The position numbers and the translations under genes are program-made. The notes below the pieces were generated by a model. The model saw nothing but the letters and a program-made list of their open reading frames with translations, made no database searches and was not told the DNA's origin. Source: Verrucomicrobiota bacterium (GTDB lineage: Bacteria; Verrucomicrobiota; Verrucomicrobiia; Opitutales; Opitutaceae). From it: 45,261 bases of DNA. Shown here piece by piece: positions 1-7,938 of this stretch. Within the stretch, counting starts at the first letter, position 1. Every line of letters begins with the position of its first letter. The stretch lies in the NCBI GenBank assembly GCA_026398135.1, contig JAPLTN010000061.1, positions 1 to 45,261 on the forward strand, read 5' to 3'.

Positions 1-98
1 GGCGCAGCCTGCCCATTTTCCGACGACGGGCTGCTTCCCTCTCTTGGATTTATGCTTTTGGGCGCATCAATTTGCCTCTCGAACCCATCGCCCATCGA

Positions 99-242
99 TT
101 AGCAGGTGCGCTGCCGAACACTACTGAGTCCGGTGATATTGGTCGCGGAGCCAGCCACCAACAAACCGGTAAGTCCAAATATAATCCCGCACAGTGCGAG
201 CAGCCGGTAGGTAATGCGGGGCAGCATGGGCACAGAAAACAC
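99..242 (-). CDS. possible small membrane protein (47 aa)
   Basis: A short minus-strand frame starts at a GTG at 242, with GAGG about 6 nt upstream, and ends at TAA (99-101). An internal ATG at 227 is an alternative start. The product has one hydrophobic stretch (around LLALCGIIFGLTGLLVAG) after a short basic segment, so it would be a single-span membrane peptide. I recognise no family. It lies just outside the left end of the IS remnant, so it could also be the tail of a gene cut by that insertion. Support is only the ribosome-site-like sequence and the hydrophobicity pattern. Confidence 0.28.
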   Translation of the reverse strand: MFSVPMLPRITYRLLALCGIIFGLTGLLVAGSATNITGLSSVRQRTC

Positions 243-290
243 CGTTTACCTCGAAAAAAACAACCTTTGCCGACTGAGAATACCTACTTA

Positions 291-634
291 GGGAACCTCT
301 GAAAAAACCAGAAAATATTCCGTAAAAATTTACCAGGGAATTGGTAAAGATATAAAGGAATACAGCGAGCCACGTTTCCTTCGTTGGGCTGCCTGACCAA
401 GCGCACATAAGCGGATCGTTTTCAGGTCGAAATGGGGCAGGTGGTGCGCTGGGCGGATTTGGCTGAGGTGGTCGCGCCCCTATTATCAAGTTACTGGAAC
501 GGGGCGGCCAAAGACGGAAGTCGGGTTGTTGCTGCGTCTGCATTGCTTGCAGTTATGCTATCACCTCAGTGATTCCGGGTTGGATGACGCAATTTTCTTA
601 ATCCCGCCCCAAACGGGATGTTTTCAGAGGCTTC
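291..634 (+). mobile_element. IS5-family remnant, copy 1 (internally deleted)
   Basis: The left end carries CCTCTGAAAA (296-305) and the right end carries its exact reverse complement TTTTCAGAGG (621-630), like terminal inverted repeats. Between them are pieces of an IS5-type transposase start. The segments 288-493 and 589-634 recur in the same order and orientation at 6046-6248 and 6444-6490. Parts of the repeat are identical (for example 451-493) and the rest is diverged, so this is an old relic. At about 345 bp it cannot be autonomous. It occupies most of the gene-free stretch 243-778; the rest of that stretch is presumably the leader of the sigma-factor gene, with no clear promoter. Confidence 0.75.
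411..600 (+). pseudogene. transposase fragment, IS5 family (N-terminal part)
   Basis: Translation from 411 gives ADRFQVEM, then QVVRWADLAEVV, which matches the conserved N-terminal part of IS5-family transposases (usually ...FLAEMDQVVPWAEL...). After a frame change the sequence from 526 reads LLLRLHCLQLCYHLSD followed by SGLDDAIF. This corresponds to the next conserved block of the same family (MLRIHxLQxWYNLSDPxMEDALY). It then runs into the right end of the element. No catalytic DDE residues remain. A clear relic. Confidence 0.75.
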
Positions 635-778
635 TTAATGCCATTCCACGGGCGATGCCGCCAACCTTCTCACCCTTCTCTATCGCGGACCCAAACCGTC
701 CCTTTACTTTCTCTGATCCTCTGAAGCAGACTACAAGTTGCTCGCGTTCACGGTTCCCCCTTCTCCCCTGTCCCCGAC

Positions 779-1339
779 GTGTTCAATCCACCCGACAATC
801 AGGCAAATCCGTCCCCCGCGCTTTTGAACCCGGCCGATCTGCATCCCGAACTTTACCGGGAGCTTCGCTGGATCGCGGCGCGACGCATGGCTGGGCAACC
901 CGGTAACCACACGCTGCAACCGACCATGCTGGTTCACGAAGCGTGGCTACGCCTTTCCAAAGGCGAGCACGTCTGGCTGGACCGCGGCCACTTCCTCGCG
1001 GCGGCCACCACCACGATGCGCCGGATCCTCATCGATAACGCCCGCCGCAAATCCCGCCAGCGCCACGGCGGCGGCCAGATCGCGGTCAATGACGGCACCT
1101 TCAGCGGCATCGCCGCCCCCGACACCGACGAGCGCGTGCTGCTCATCGACGAAGCCATCACCGAGCTGGAAAAGGTGCACCCCGAGCGCGCCCAAGTAGT
1201 CATCGCGCGATTTTTCGCCGATCTGACCCCACAGGAGATCGCCGGCAGCATGGGAATTGGCGAACGCACCGTCGAACGCCACTGGGCTGCCGCCAAAGTC
1301 TGGCTCATGCGCTGGCTGAAGCAGTCGGCCAAAGACTGA
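779..1339 (+). CDS. ECF-type RNA polymerase sigma factor
   Basis: A 186-aa alternative sigma factor that should direct RNA polymerase to a specific regulon. The N-terminal region has LYRELRWIAARRM and TLQPTMLVHEAWLRL, typical of the sigma-70 ECF group common in Verrucomicrobia, Planctomycetes and Acidobacteria. The C-terminal region 4 helix-turn-helix is visible around LTPQEIAGSMGIGERTVERH. The frame opens with GTG at 779; the N-terminus is a little shorter than usual for the family, and the start is not certain. Only 19 bp separate it from the downstream kinase gene, so the two are probably co-transcribed. Such sigma factors are commonly encoded beside Ser/Thr kinases, which suggests control by phosphorylation rather than by an anti-sigma factor; no anti-sigma gene is seen here. 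Confidence 0.93.
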   Translation: MFNPPDNQANPSPALLNPADLHPELYRELRWIAARRMAGQPGNHTLQPTMLVHEAWLRLSKGEHVWLDRGHFLAAATTTMRRILIDNARRKSRQRHGGGQIAVNDGTFSGIAAPDTDERVLLIDEAITELEKVHPERAQVVIARFFADLTPQEIAGSMGIGERTVERHWAAAKVWLMRWLKQSAKD

Positions 1340-1358
1340 GCTTTCTCCGGAGGCCGCC

Positions 1359-3491
1359 ATGATCCAACCGCCCGACCCGGAGGAGATTTTTTTCTCGGCG
1401 CTCGATCTCGCTGCTGGTGATGCGCGCACTATCTACTTGAAACGCGCCTGCGCGGGCAATGAACGCCTGCGTCGTGACATCGAGGCGATGCTGGCCGACC
1501 ACGAAGAGGCCGGCACTCTGCTTGAACAGATCAGCAGCGGCATGACCCTCCCCAACGGCCTGTTCGGCCCCGCCGCATCAGACAGCAACGTCGACATCGG
1601 TTCGGTCATCGGCGTCTACCGTCTCGTCGCGCGTCTTGGCGAAGGCGGCGGCGGCATGGTCTTCGAGGCCGAACAATCGCGCCCCGTCGAGCGCAAAGTC
1701 GCCCTCAAAATACTCAAACTCGGCATGGACACCCGCCGGGTCATCGCGCGCTTCGAGGCCGAACGCCAGACCCTCGCCCGAATGGAGCACCCCGGCATCG
1801 CCCGCGTCATCGACGCCGGCGCCACCGCCGCCGGCCGGCCCTACTTCGTCATGGAGCTGGTTCACGGCTCCCGGATCACCGACTACTGCACTCAAAACGC
1901 GCTCCCTCTGCCCGCCCGACTCACTCTCTTCCGCCAGGTGTGCTCCGCCGTGCAACACGCCCATCAGAAGGGAATCATCCACCGCGACCTCAAACCCGCC
2001 AACATCCTCGTCACACTCATCGACGGCGAACCCGTGCCCAAAGTCATCGACTTCGGCATCGCCAAGGTCACCGCCGCCCAGGAGTCCGACCTGACGATGA
2101 TGACAATTCACGGCCAGCCCATCGGCACCCCCGCCTACATGAGCCCGGAGCAAGTCCGAGGCAACGCTGCGGACACCGACACGCGCAGCGACATCTACAG
2201 CCTAGGTGTGATTCTCTACGAATTGCTCGCAGGGCGGCCCCCGTTTGACAACACGGAGCTCATCGGCGCCGGCATGGACGAGATGCGCCGCCGTGTCTCG
2301 CACGACGAACCGCTCCACCCCTCGCAACAAGCCGCCAAGGCCGGCGCCGCCGGAGTGCAGGCGACCGAGTTGCACGGCGATCTCGACTGGATCGTGATGA
2401 AGGCGATCGAAAAAGACTGCGAACGCCGTTACCCGGCTGTGCGCGACCTGGCCGACGACCTCTGGCGGTTCCTCCACCACGAGCCGGTCGAAGCGCGCCC
2501 GCCAAGCAATCTCTATCGCCTTAAAAAACTCATCCGGCGCAACCTCATCGCCGCAGCCGCAATCGCCGCGGCCGCCATCATCCTGCTCGGCGGCTTTACC
2601 ACTTCCACCATCCTGTATTTCCGGGCTCAGGCCGCAGAACTCCAGCAGGTCAAACTGCGGAAAGAGGCCGAGAAACGCGAACACGTGACCAAGGCCGCCA
2701 TCCATCTAATCCAAGGCAAACACGCGCAGGCGAATGCCGAGATCGAGCTGATGGGCGGAACCCTCACCCAGCCATCCCTTGAAGCCAGTAACGTGTTTCG
2801 CGATCTCGCCGTGTGGAGCGCCATGCGAGGCGATTGGAACGCCGCGGCCAAACGCTTGCTCGCGCTGTCGCAAGTCAACCGTTTTGACGACAGGGACATG
2901 TCCGATAACGCCACGCGTGATCTGATCCCCATTGCGCCTACATTGATTGAGGCCGGCGAGATAAACACCTATCATTACTTTGAATTAATGCTGCTGCAAC
3001 GGTTAGGGACGACCACCAATCCCATTGCTGCCGAACATGTGCTCAAAATCTGCCTGCAACACGCGCCCCCTCCCGATGTTCTGGTGAAACTCCGCCGCCT
3101 CGCCGAGGTGGCGGAAAAGTCAATCGACGTGTCGAGGACCGGCCCGGTCTCCAACCGCCTGGTTGCCTGGCGTTGCGCTGTACTGGGACTCTGGCACCTG
3201 CGCAACCACCGGTACGCCGAGGCCGAGGCGTGGTGCGACCGGGCGCTCTCCATGGATGACAACGAACAGTCCCGCGACGCCTATGCGCTGGCCATACGTA
3301 TCATGGCACGCATCGAGCAAGGCCGCACCGCCGCCGCTCAACAAGACCTGCCCGCCGTGCGCGAGTTAGTCGATCACGCCTTCATGCCTTCCATGCAGTT
3401 TTACCGCGAAGGCCTATGGCATGACTGGCTGAGCACCCGGCAACTCCTCCACGAAATCGACTCTCTCCCGGCCGCCGTTCGCGTGCAATAA
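1359..3491 (+). CDS. membrane-anchored Ser/Thr protein kinase
   Basis: A 710-aa Hanks-type kinase. An N-terminal segment of about 85 residues is followed by a complete kinase domain (about 87-375): glycine loop GEGGGGMV near 94-101, ATP-binding Lys117 in VALK, catalytic HRDLKPAN (208-215), DFG (231-233), and the SPEQ segment at about 262-265. One membrane span at about 395-421 separates the cytoplasmic kinase from a C-terminal region of about 290 residues. That region is rich in short helices resembling TPR units (for example around HRYAEAEAWCDRAL) and should lie outside the inner membrane as a sensor. It follows the ECF sigma gene after 19 bp and probably phosphorylates it or a shared partner. 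The C-terminal ligand is unknown. Confidence 0.93.
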   Translation: MIQPPDPEEIFFSALDLAAGDARTIYLKRACAGNERLRRDIEAMLADHEEAGTLLEQISSGMTLPNGLFGPAASDSNVDIGSVIGVYRLVARLGEGGGGMVFEAEQSRPVERKVALKILKLGMDTRRVIARFEAERQTLARMEHPGIARVIDAGATAAGRPYFVMELVHGSRITDYCTQNALPLPARLTLFRQVCSAVQHAHQKGIIHRDLKPANILVTLIDGEPVPKVIDFGIAKVTAAQESDLTMMTIHGQPIGTPAYMSPEQVRGNAADTDTRSDIYSLGVILYELLAGRPPFDNTELIGAGMDEMRRRVSHDEPLHPSQQAAKAGAAGVQATELHGDLDWIVMKAIEKDCERRYPAVRDLADDLWRFLHHEPVEARPPSNLYRLKKLIRRNLIAAAAIAAAAIILLGGFTTSTILYFRAQAAELQQVKLRKEAEKREHVTKAAIHLIQGKHAQANAEIELMGGTLTQPSLEASNVFRDLAVWSAMRGDWNAAAKRLLALSQVNRFDDRDMSDNATRDLIPIAPTLIEAGEINTYHYFELMLLQRLGTTTNPIAAEHVLKICLQHAPPPDVLVKLRRLAEVAEKSIDVSRTGPVSNRLVAWRCAVLGLWHLRNHRYAEAEAWCDRALSMDDNEQSRDAYALAIRIMARIEQGRTAAAQQDLPAVRELVDHAFMPSMQFYREGLWHDWLSTRQLLHEIDSLPAAVRVQ

Positions 3492-3546
3492 AACGCCGTC
3501 CGCAAAATATGAGAACGGCGGCCATGGCGGGTTTGAGACGGTGGCG

Positions 3547-5943
3547 TCAGTTGCCGCTCTTCATCAGGCGCAGGTCGAACAGACCGCCGACCGTCCATTT
3601 GCGGGCGGCGAAGCGGACGACCACACGACCATCCTTGGAAGCGGCGAGCACCTCTGTGGGCAAAGGGTAACGCACGGAAAAAAACTTCCCGGGCTGATCG
3701 GCTTTGAGTTCCTGAGTGGCGAGAAGCTGGCCGTTGGCAAAGATATCGAATACACGACCCGAATCCCCGCCCCAGTAAGTGACCTCAAGGTCCACCGCCT
3801 TGCTACCGCGCGGATCAAGGGTGTATTGCAGCGCAGCACCGTCGCGCCAGCGGCGACCCTCGGCGGTGCCGCTGGCACTGCCCTCGCCTTTGAAGTCATG
3901 CTCTGCCTCGGGCTGCTGCTCGCCGATGGCGACATTGTCGAGGGTGGCAGCCTCGCGGGCGGCTTGGGCACGTTCCGCAGCTGCGAGCGACTCTTGACGG
4001 GCTTTTAGATCGGCCAGAGTCGTGAGTTGGAAATAAATCTGATAACGCTGGTCGTGCAGCGAGAAGAACGGAGCGAGCGGGATTCCGACTGGATTGGTCG
4101 GCTCAATCACGTCCTTGATGCGGAAGCGGAACGGGCCGGCTTCGGGATCGGGCACGATGTGCTTGAGCAACTCGTCTTCGGTCGTGAGCAGTGAAGGCAC
4201 TTTGTCCAGGGGCACGAGAGGCCCCCCTGCGATATAGCCCATGCTTGCATCGCTGGCGTAAAGCCCCGGCATGTCCCTCTCGCCGTCGAGTCCGGCCAAG
4301 ACGATCGGGCCGTGTAGGACAGCCACCCAGTTGGAACCGTCCGGCAGACGCTCCAGGCGCGTGCTCATGGGCAAGCTAACTTCCACTAGGTCGCCGTCTC
4401 GCCACTCGCGGCTGATCTCAAGATAGGAGGTCGGCAGGGAGTTGGCGACCTCGACCGGGCGGCCGTTGACTTTGGCAGTGAACCGGCCTCCGGGCACCCA
4501 GGAGGGATGGCGGACACGCAGGTTGAAGACCGAGGGCTTGGCGAGCTTCAGGCTCAGGCGGCTGGACTCTTCGTAGGGAAAGCGGGTTTCCTGACGCAAG
4601 GTGAAGCCGGGTGCGACTTTCAGTTCGGAGGCGATGAAGAGATTCACATAAATCCCGTCGGCGTCCTTGGAATAGATGAACTGGCCGTAGCGGCCGGGGT
4701 TTTCCATGCCGGTGCCCACGCAGCACCAGAACGAGGTGTCGGGCTGGGAATACACCCGGTAGTGACCGGGGCGAATCGGGGTGAAATAGACGTATCCGGG
4801 CTTGTGCGGGTTGATCGCCGAAAGCAGGTGGTTGAATAATGCGCGTTCGTAGTAGTCGGCGTATTCGGCTGCGGGCTTGCCGTTGAAGAGCTGCTCGGTG
4901 AGCCGTAGCATGTTGTACGTGTTGCAGGTCTCCGGTCCCTCACGGTGCTGGAGCATGCCCTGGAAATCCTTGGGGGCGTTGAAGTGCTCAGAGACGCTGT
5001 TGCCGCCGAAGGCGACGCTGCGGGTTTTCGTTACGGTATCCCAGAAGAATCGGGCGCCTTCGTCTAGGCGTTCGTCGCCGGAGAGCGTAGCGATGCGTTC
5101 CATGCCGACGATCTTCGGGATCTGGGTGTTGGCGTGTAGGCCGGTGAGCTTGTCCTTATGGGCGATTAGCGGATCGAAAATCTTGCGGTGATTAAAGCGT
5201 TTGGCGGTCTCGAGGTAGCGTTGGTCGCCGGTGATGGCATAGGCGTCGGCGAGGGTTTCGTTCATGCCGCCGTATTCCCGGCCGAGCATCTGCTGCATCT
5301 GCGCATCGGACAGGCGGGAGACGATGTTCACGCACCAGTCGGTGAAGCGGAGGAACTGCAAGCGGGCCTGCTGTTTGCCGGCGACAAGGTAGGCGTCGCG
5401 CAGGCCGGCGTAGGTTTTGTGGATGTTATACCACGGCACCCATTTCCTCCCGACGACGCCGACGTCGCCCTTGGCGACCTCGGCCCAGAAAGCTTTGCTG
5501 CCGGGAACGCCGCCGATGTAGCCATCGCCATTGGCCTGCTGGCAGCGTTCTATCTCGGAGAGCATGTAGTCGAGGCGGCGCTCAAGCTGGCCGTCCGTAT
5601 CGTGGCCGGCCGCCACCATGTTGGCGAGCGCCGAGAGGTAGTGGCCTGCGGTGTGACCGTCGAGGCGGTTGGATTCCCAGTTCCCATATGAGGGTTTGCG
5701 GGGGGGGAACCCAGCCTCGCGCAGGAAGGGCGCGAGCAGCCGGTCGGGCTCAAGGACGAGCAGGTATTCACGGTTGGCGGCGGCCGCTTCGGAGAAAGGC
5801 CCGCCCAGCAGGCGGACATCTTTGAGCGGAAACGAGGCCGTAGGGGTTTTCGGGGCCACCGGAGAGTCGGCGGCGGAGGCAGGCACGGGGAGGGAATGGA
5901 TTGCCAGCACGGCGGCTAAGGCGAAAATGACAGGGTGTTTCAT
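3547..5943 (-). CDS. secreted glycoside hydrolase family 127 (beta-L-arabinofuranosidase type)
   Basis: A 798-aa exported enzyme with a Sec signal peptide ending near PVPASAA (about residue 25). The main domain is DUF1680/GH127, a family that removes beta-L-arabinofuranosyl and related residues from plant glycans. The zinc-cysteine active site known from this family is present: Glu338 and Cys340 in PETCNTYNM, and the Cys-Cys pair 407-408 in SFWCCVGTG. The last roughly 150 residues form an extra beta-rich domain (around DLEVTYWGGDSGRVFDIF) often found at the end of DUF1680 proteins. No transporter, sensor or other glycosidase lies nearby, so this is an isolated degradative gene. It converges with the kinase gene. 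A terminator-like hairpin lies in its leader (see 5998-6038). The exact sugar cannot be told from sequence. Confidence 0.92.
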   Translation of the reverse strand: MKHPVIFALAAVLAIHSLPVPASAADSPVAPKTPTASFPLKDVRLLGGPFSEAAAANREYLLVLEPDRLLAPFLREAGFPPRKPSYGNWESNRLDGHTAGHYLSALANMVAAGHDTDGQLERRLDYMLSEIERCQQANGDGYIGGVPGSKAFWAEVAKGDVGVVGRKWVPWYNIHKTYAGLRDAYLVAGKQQARLQFLRFTDWCVNIVSRLSDAQMQQMLGREYGGMNETLADAYAITGDQRYLETAKRFNHRKIFDPLIAHKDKLTGLHANTQIPKIVGMERIATLSGDERLDEGARFFWDTVTKTRSVAFGGNSVSEHFNAPKDFQGMLQHREGPETCNTYNMLRLTEQLFNGKPAAEYADYYERALFNHLLSAINPHKPGYVYFTPIRPGHYRVYSQPDTSFWCCVGTGMENPGRYGQFIYSKDADGIYVNLFIASELKVAPGFTLRQETRFPYEESSRLSLKLAKPSVFNLRVRHPSWVPGGRFTAKVNGRPVEVANSLPTSYLEISREWRDGDLVEVSLPMSTRLERLPDGSNWVAVLHGPIVLAGLDGERDMPGLYASDASMGYIAGGPLVPLDKVPSLLTTEDELLKHIVPDPEAGPFRFRIKDVIEPTNPVGIPLAPFFSLHDQRYQIYFQLTTLADLKARQESLAAAERAQAAREAATLDNVAIGEQQPEAEHDFKGEGSASGTAEGRRWRDGAALQYTLDPRGSKAVDLEVTYWGGDSGRVFDIFANGQLLATQELKADQPGKFFSVRYPLPTEVLAASKDGRVVVRFAARKWTVGGLFDLRLMKSGN

Positions 5944-5990
5944 GAGAAGAAGCGCAATGGACCGGGGTGTAGGGCTACTTTTGAGTTAAC

Positions 5991-6038
5991 GCCGAAAAAG
6001 CCGTCGCGCCGCCAAAAAAGTCGGCGGCGCGACGGCTT
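5991..6038 (-). terminator. 16-bp perfect hairpin with T tract in the GH127 leader
   Basis: Bases 5998-6013 and 6023-6038 form a perfect 16-bp stem with a 9-nt loop. Read on the minus strand, the stem runs straight into a short T run (TTTTTC), as in an intrinsic terminator. It lies about 55 bp upstream of the GH127 start on the coding strand, and no minus-strand gene ends just before it. It may therefore be an attenuator or an insulator against read-through from the IS remnant. Confidence 0.6.
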
Positions 6039-6045
6039 AACTCGT

Positions 6046-6490
6046 TTAGGGAACCAATTAAAACAGAAAATATTCTGTAAAACTTTATCAGGAAAGTGGT
6101 AAAGATATAAATTAATACAACGAGCCACTTCTATTTCGCTGGGCTGCCTGATCACGCGCGTATGAGCGGATCGTTTTCTGGACGGCATGAATCAGGTGGT
6201 GCCGTGGGCGGATTTGGCTGAGGTGGTCGCGCCCCTATTATCAAGTTAACTACGGACTCAAGAAGAACACCGCCCGTCTGCATCTGCTCTTCGCCCTCTC
6301 TAACCTTTACCAATTGCGTCGCGTCCTGCTCGCCGCCTTCTGAGCCGGGCGGAGCCATGCCTCTACATCGCCAAAAGCACGAAAATGCCATCCCATGCCA
6401 TTTCTCGCGCCATTTCACCCCTTTGTATCCTCCCAAAAAAATCGCCATTTTCTTAATCCCGCCGCAAACGGGATGTATTCAGAGGCTTCT
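6046..6490 (+). mobile_element. IS5-family remnant, copy 2 (internally deleted)
   Basis: This is the second copy of the element at 291-634, in the same orientation. The left block (6046-6248) and right block (6444-6490) match copy 1. The interior differs: copy 2 keeps the last part of the transposase, copy 1 does not. The right end GTATTCAGAGGCTTCT is preserved, while the left inverted repeat has decayed. Together with the leader hairpin it fills the gene-free interval 5944-6603. The remainder (6491-6603) shows no other feature. Confidence 0.75.
6166..6343 (+). pseudogene. transposase fragments, IS5 family (N- and C-terminal ends joined)
   Basis: From 6166 the translation reads ADRFLDGMNQVVPWADLAEV, the N-terminal signature of IS5-family transposases, and it meets a stop after LLSS. 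From 6248 another frame reads NYGLKKNTARLHLLFALSNL and ends at TGA (6341-6343), which is the typical C-terminal end of the same family. About 80-90% of the gene, including the catalytic residues, is deleted. Confidence 0.78.
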
Positions 6491-6603
6491 CCTCAAAGGA
6501 ACTCATATCTTCCGCGCTTCGTGCAGTGCGGGCTGGCCAGTTCCGGCGTTTTAGCATCAAGCTGAGCATTATTCTCGTTTTTTCGGCCGTCCCGTTCCGT
6601 CGC

Positions 6604-7881
6604 ATGTCCACCCCGCCCAATTTGAGATCATCCGCGTCCGGGGTCACAGTCGATTATGCGGCGGATTTGAACGTATTCGCGGTTATCTGCCTGCTTTGAC
6701 TCGCGGGCCTTTTCGCCGGTTGGTTGGCGTATCTGGGGCCGGAATGGATATCCAATCCCGATCTTGCCCACGGAGTTTTCATGCTGTCCGCAGGCCTGGC
6801 GCTGATCGCCGAGGCCCGACGTGGGCCCAAGCGATACCACTCCGGAGGGCGCGGTTGGGCGGCGTTCACTCTCTGTATGGGTTTAATGGCCATGGTGACG
6901 CTCGTAGCGACTGGCCTCAGCGCCGCCGCGCTCACCGCCCAAAGTCCGCTTTCGCTCTGGCTCGGCACCGTCGCCCTCTGCCTGTTGCTCGCAAGCGCCG
7001 GATTCGTGGCGGCGCATCGCGCAGTGCGCCTGCTGCCGTTGAACGCCTGCTCCGGTGCGATCTTGATCCTCATTTTTTAAGCGCTCCTTTGCCACCCGGC
7101 ACGCAGATGAGGATTACGCTGGAGTTACAGCTTTGGATAACTGAGCTGGTTGTTCGCAGCCTTGACCTGGCTGGCGTGGCGGCGCACCGGATGGGTGACG
7201 TGACCGAACTCCCGCACGGACAAGTTGGCGTGGACGAAGCCTGCAGCGGGGTGCGCAGTTTGTTTTCCTGCGTATATGCTGCGGTGTTTCTCGCCGCCGT
7301 CCTTCCACGCGGCTGGCTGGCTCGCGCTACTGTGGTCGTGGTGGCCGCGCCTTGGGCGCTCGCGCTTAATTTCACGCGTTCATTAATCCTGACGGACGGA
7401 AAACCTGCTGCAACGCACCTACGTGAGCGGGCCGCCCGAACGACTCATAGTGGTTACGGTGTATCTCGCTGCATGGGCGGCGGGTCAGGTGCCGGTTAGT
7501 TTGGTCGCCTCGCACACACCGGATGCCTGTTGGCCGGGCGCTGGCTGGCGCACGGCCAAAGGTGCCTCTAGCAAGGTGGAACTCAAGGTCGGAGACCGAA
7601 CGCTCGCCCCCGCGCAACAACGGGTTTTTCTGCTCGGCGAAACTGCTTGCAACGCCTGGTTCTGGCATTTCGCAGATCGTAACCCCGTGCCCTATGCCAC
7701 ACCCGGATCGGCTCTGAGCTTGATTACCCTGATGCTAAAGCAGGGGGCACGCAGGCCTCAGGGGCAGCTCTTCGTTCGTATTTCGAGTAACGCGCCCTGG
7801 TCGCTGTTGGAGCAGGAACCCTTGCTTGCCGAGCTCGTGCAGCGCCTCGGCCCCGAGGGTTTGGTGCCGCAAGCGCCTTAA
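6604..7881 (+). pseudogene. decayed exosortase with EpsI-like (DUF3485) tail
   Basis: Three consecutive reading frames together spell an exosortase, the membrane cysteine transpeptidase that processes PEP-CTERM proteins, followed by an EpsI-like segment. The first part (from 6604) has a TGA stop at 6697-6699 inside the first membrane segment, then NPDLAHGVFML and further hydrophobic helices. At the T6 run 7073-7078 the frame breaks: it hits TAA at 7078, and one added base would give ...LIFLSAPLPPGT.... The next frame holds the catalytic Cys in DEACSGVRSL and the Arg in LNFTRSL. It is then cut before the catalytic His region and joined, out of frame, to an EpsI-type segment with LLQRTYV and SHTPDACWPGAGW (about 7405-7881). 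A nonsense codon, a frameshift and an internal deletion make a functional product very unlikely. Confidence 0.8.
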
Positions 7882-7938
7882 ACGAGGGCTTCGGACATTG
7901 GTCATTGGACATTCGTTATTCGCGGGTTTTGCTCGGGC

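Noticed and set aside
7073-7080. Programmed -1 frameshift in the exosortase at TTTTTTA
   Set aside because: The slippery sequence fits, but the same gene also has an upstream stop codon and a truncated, out-of-frame end, so decay explains the data better.
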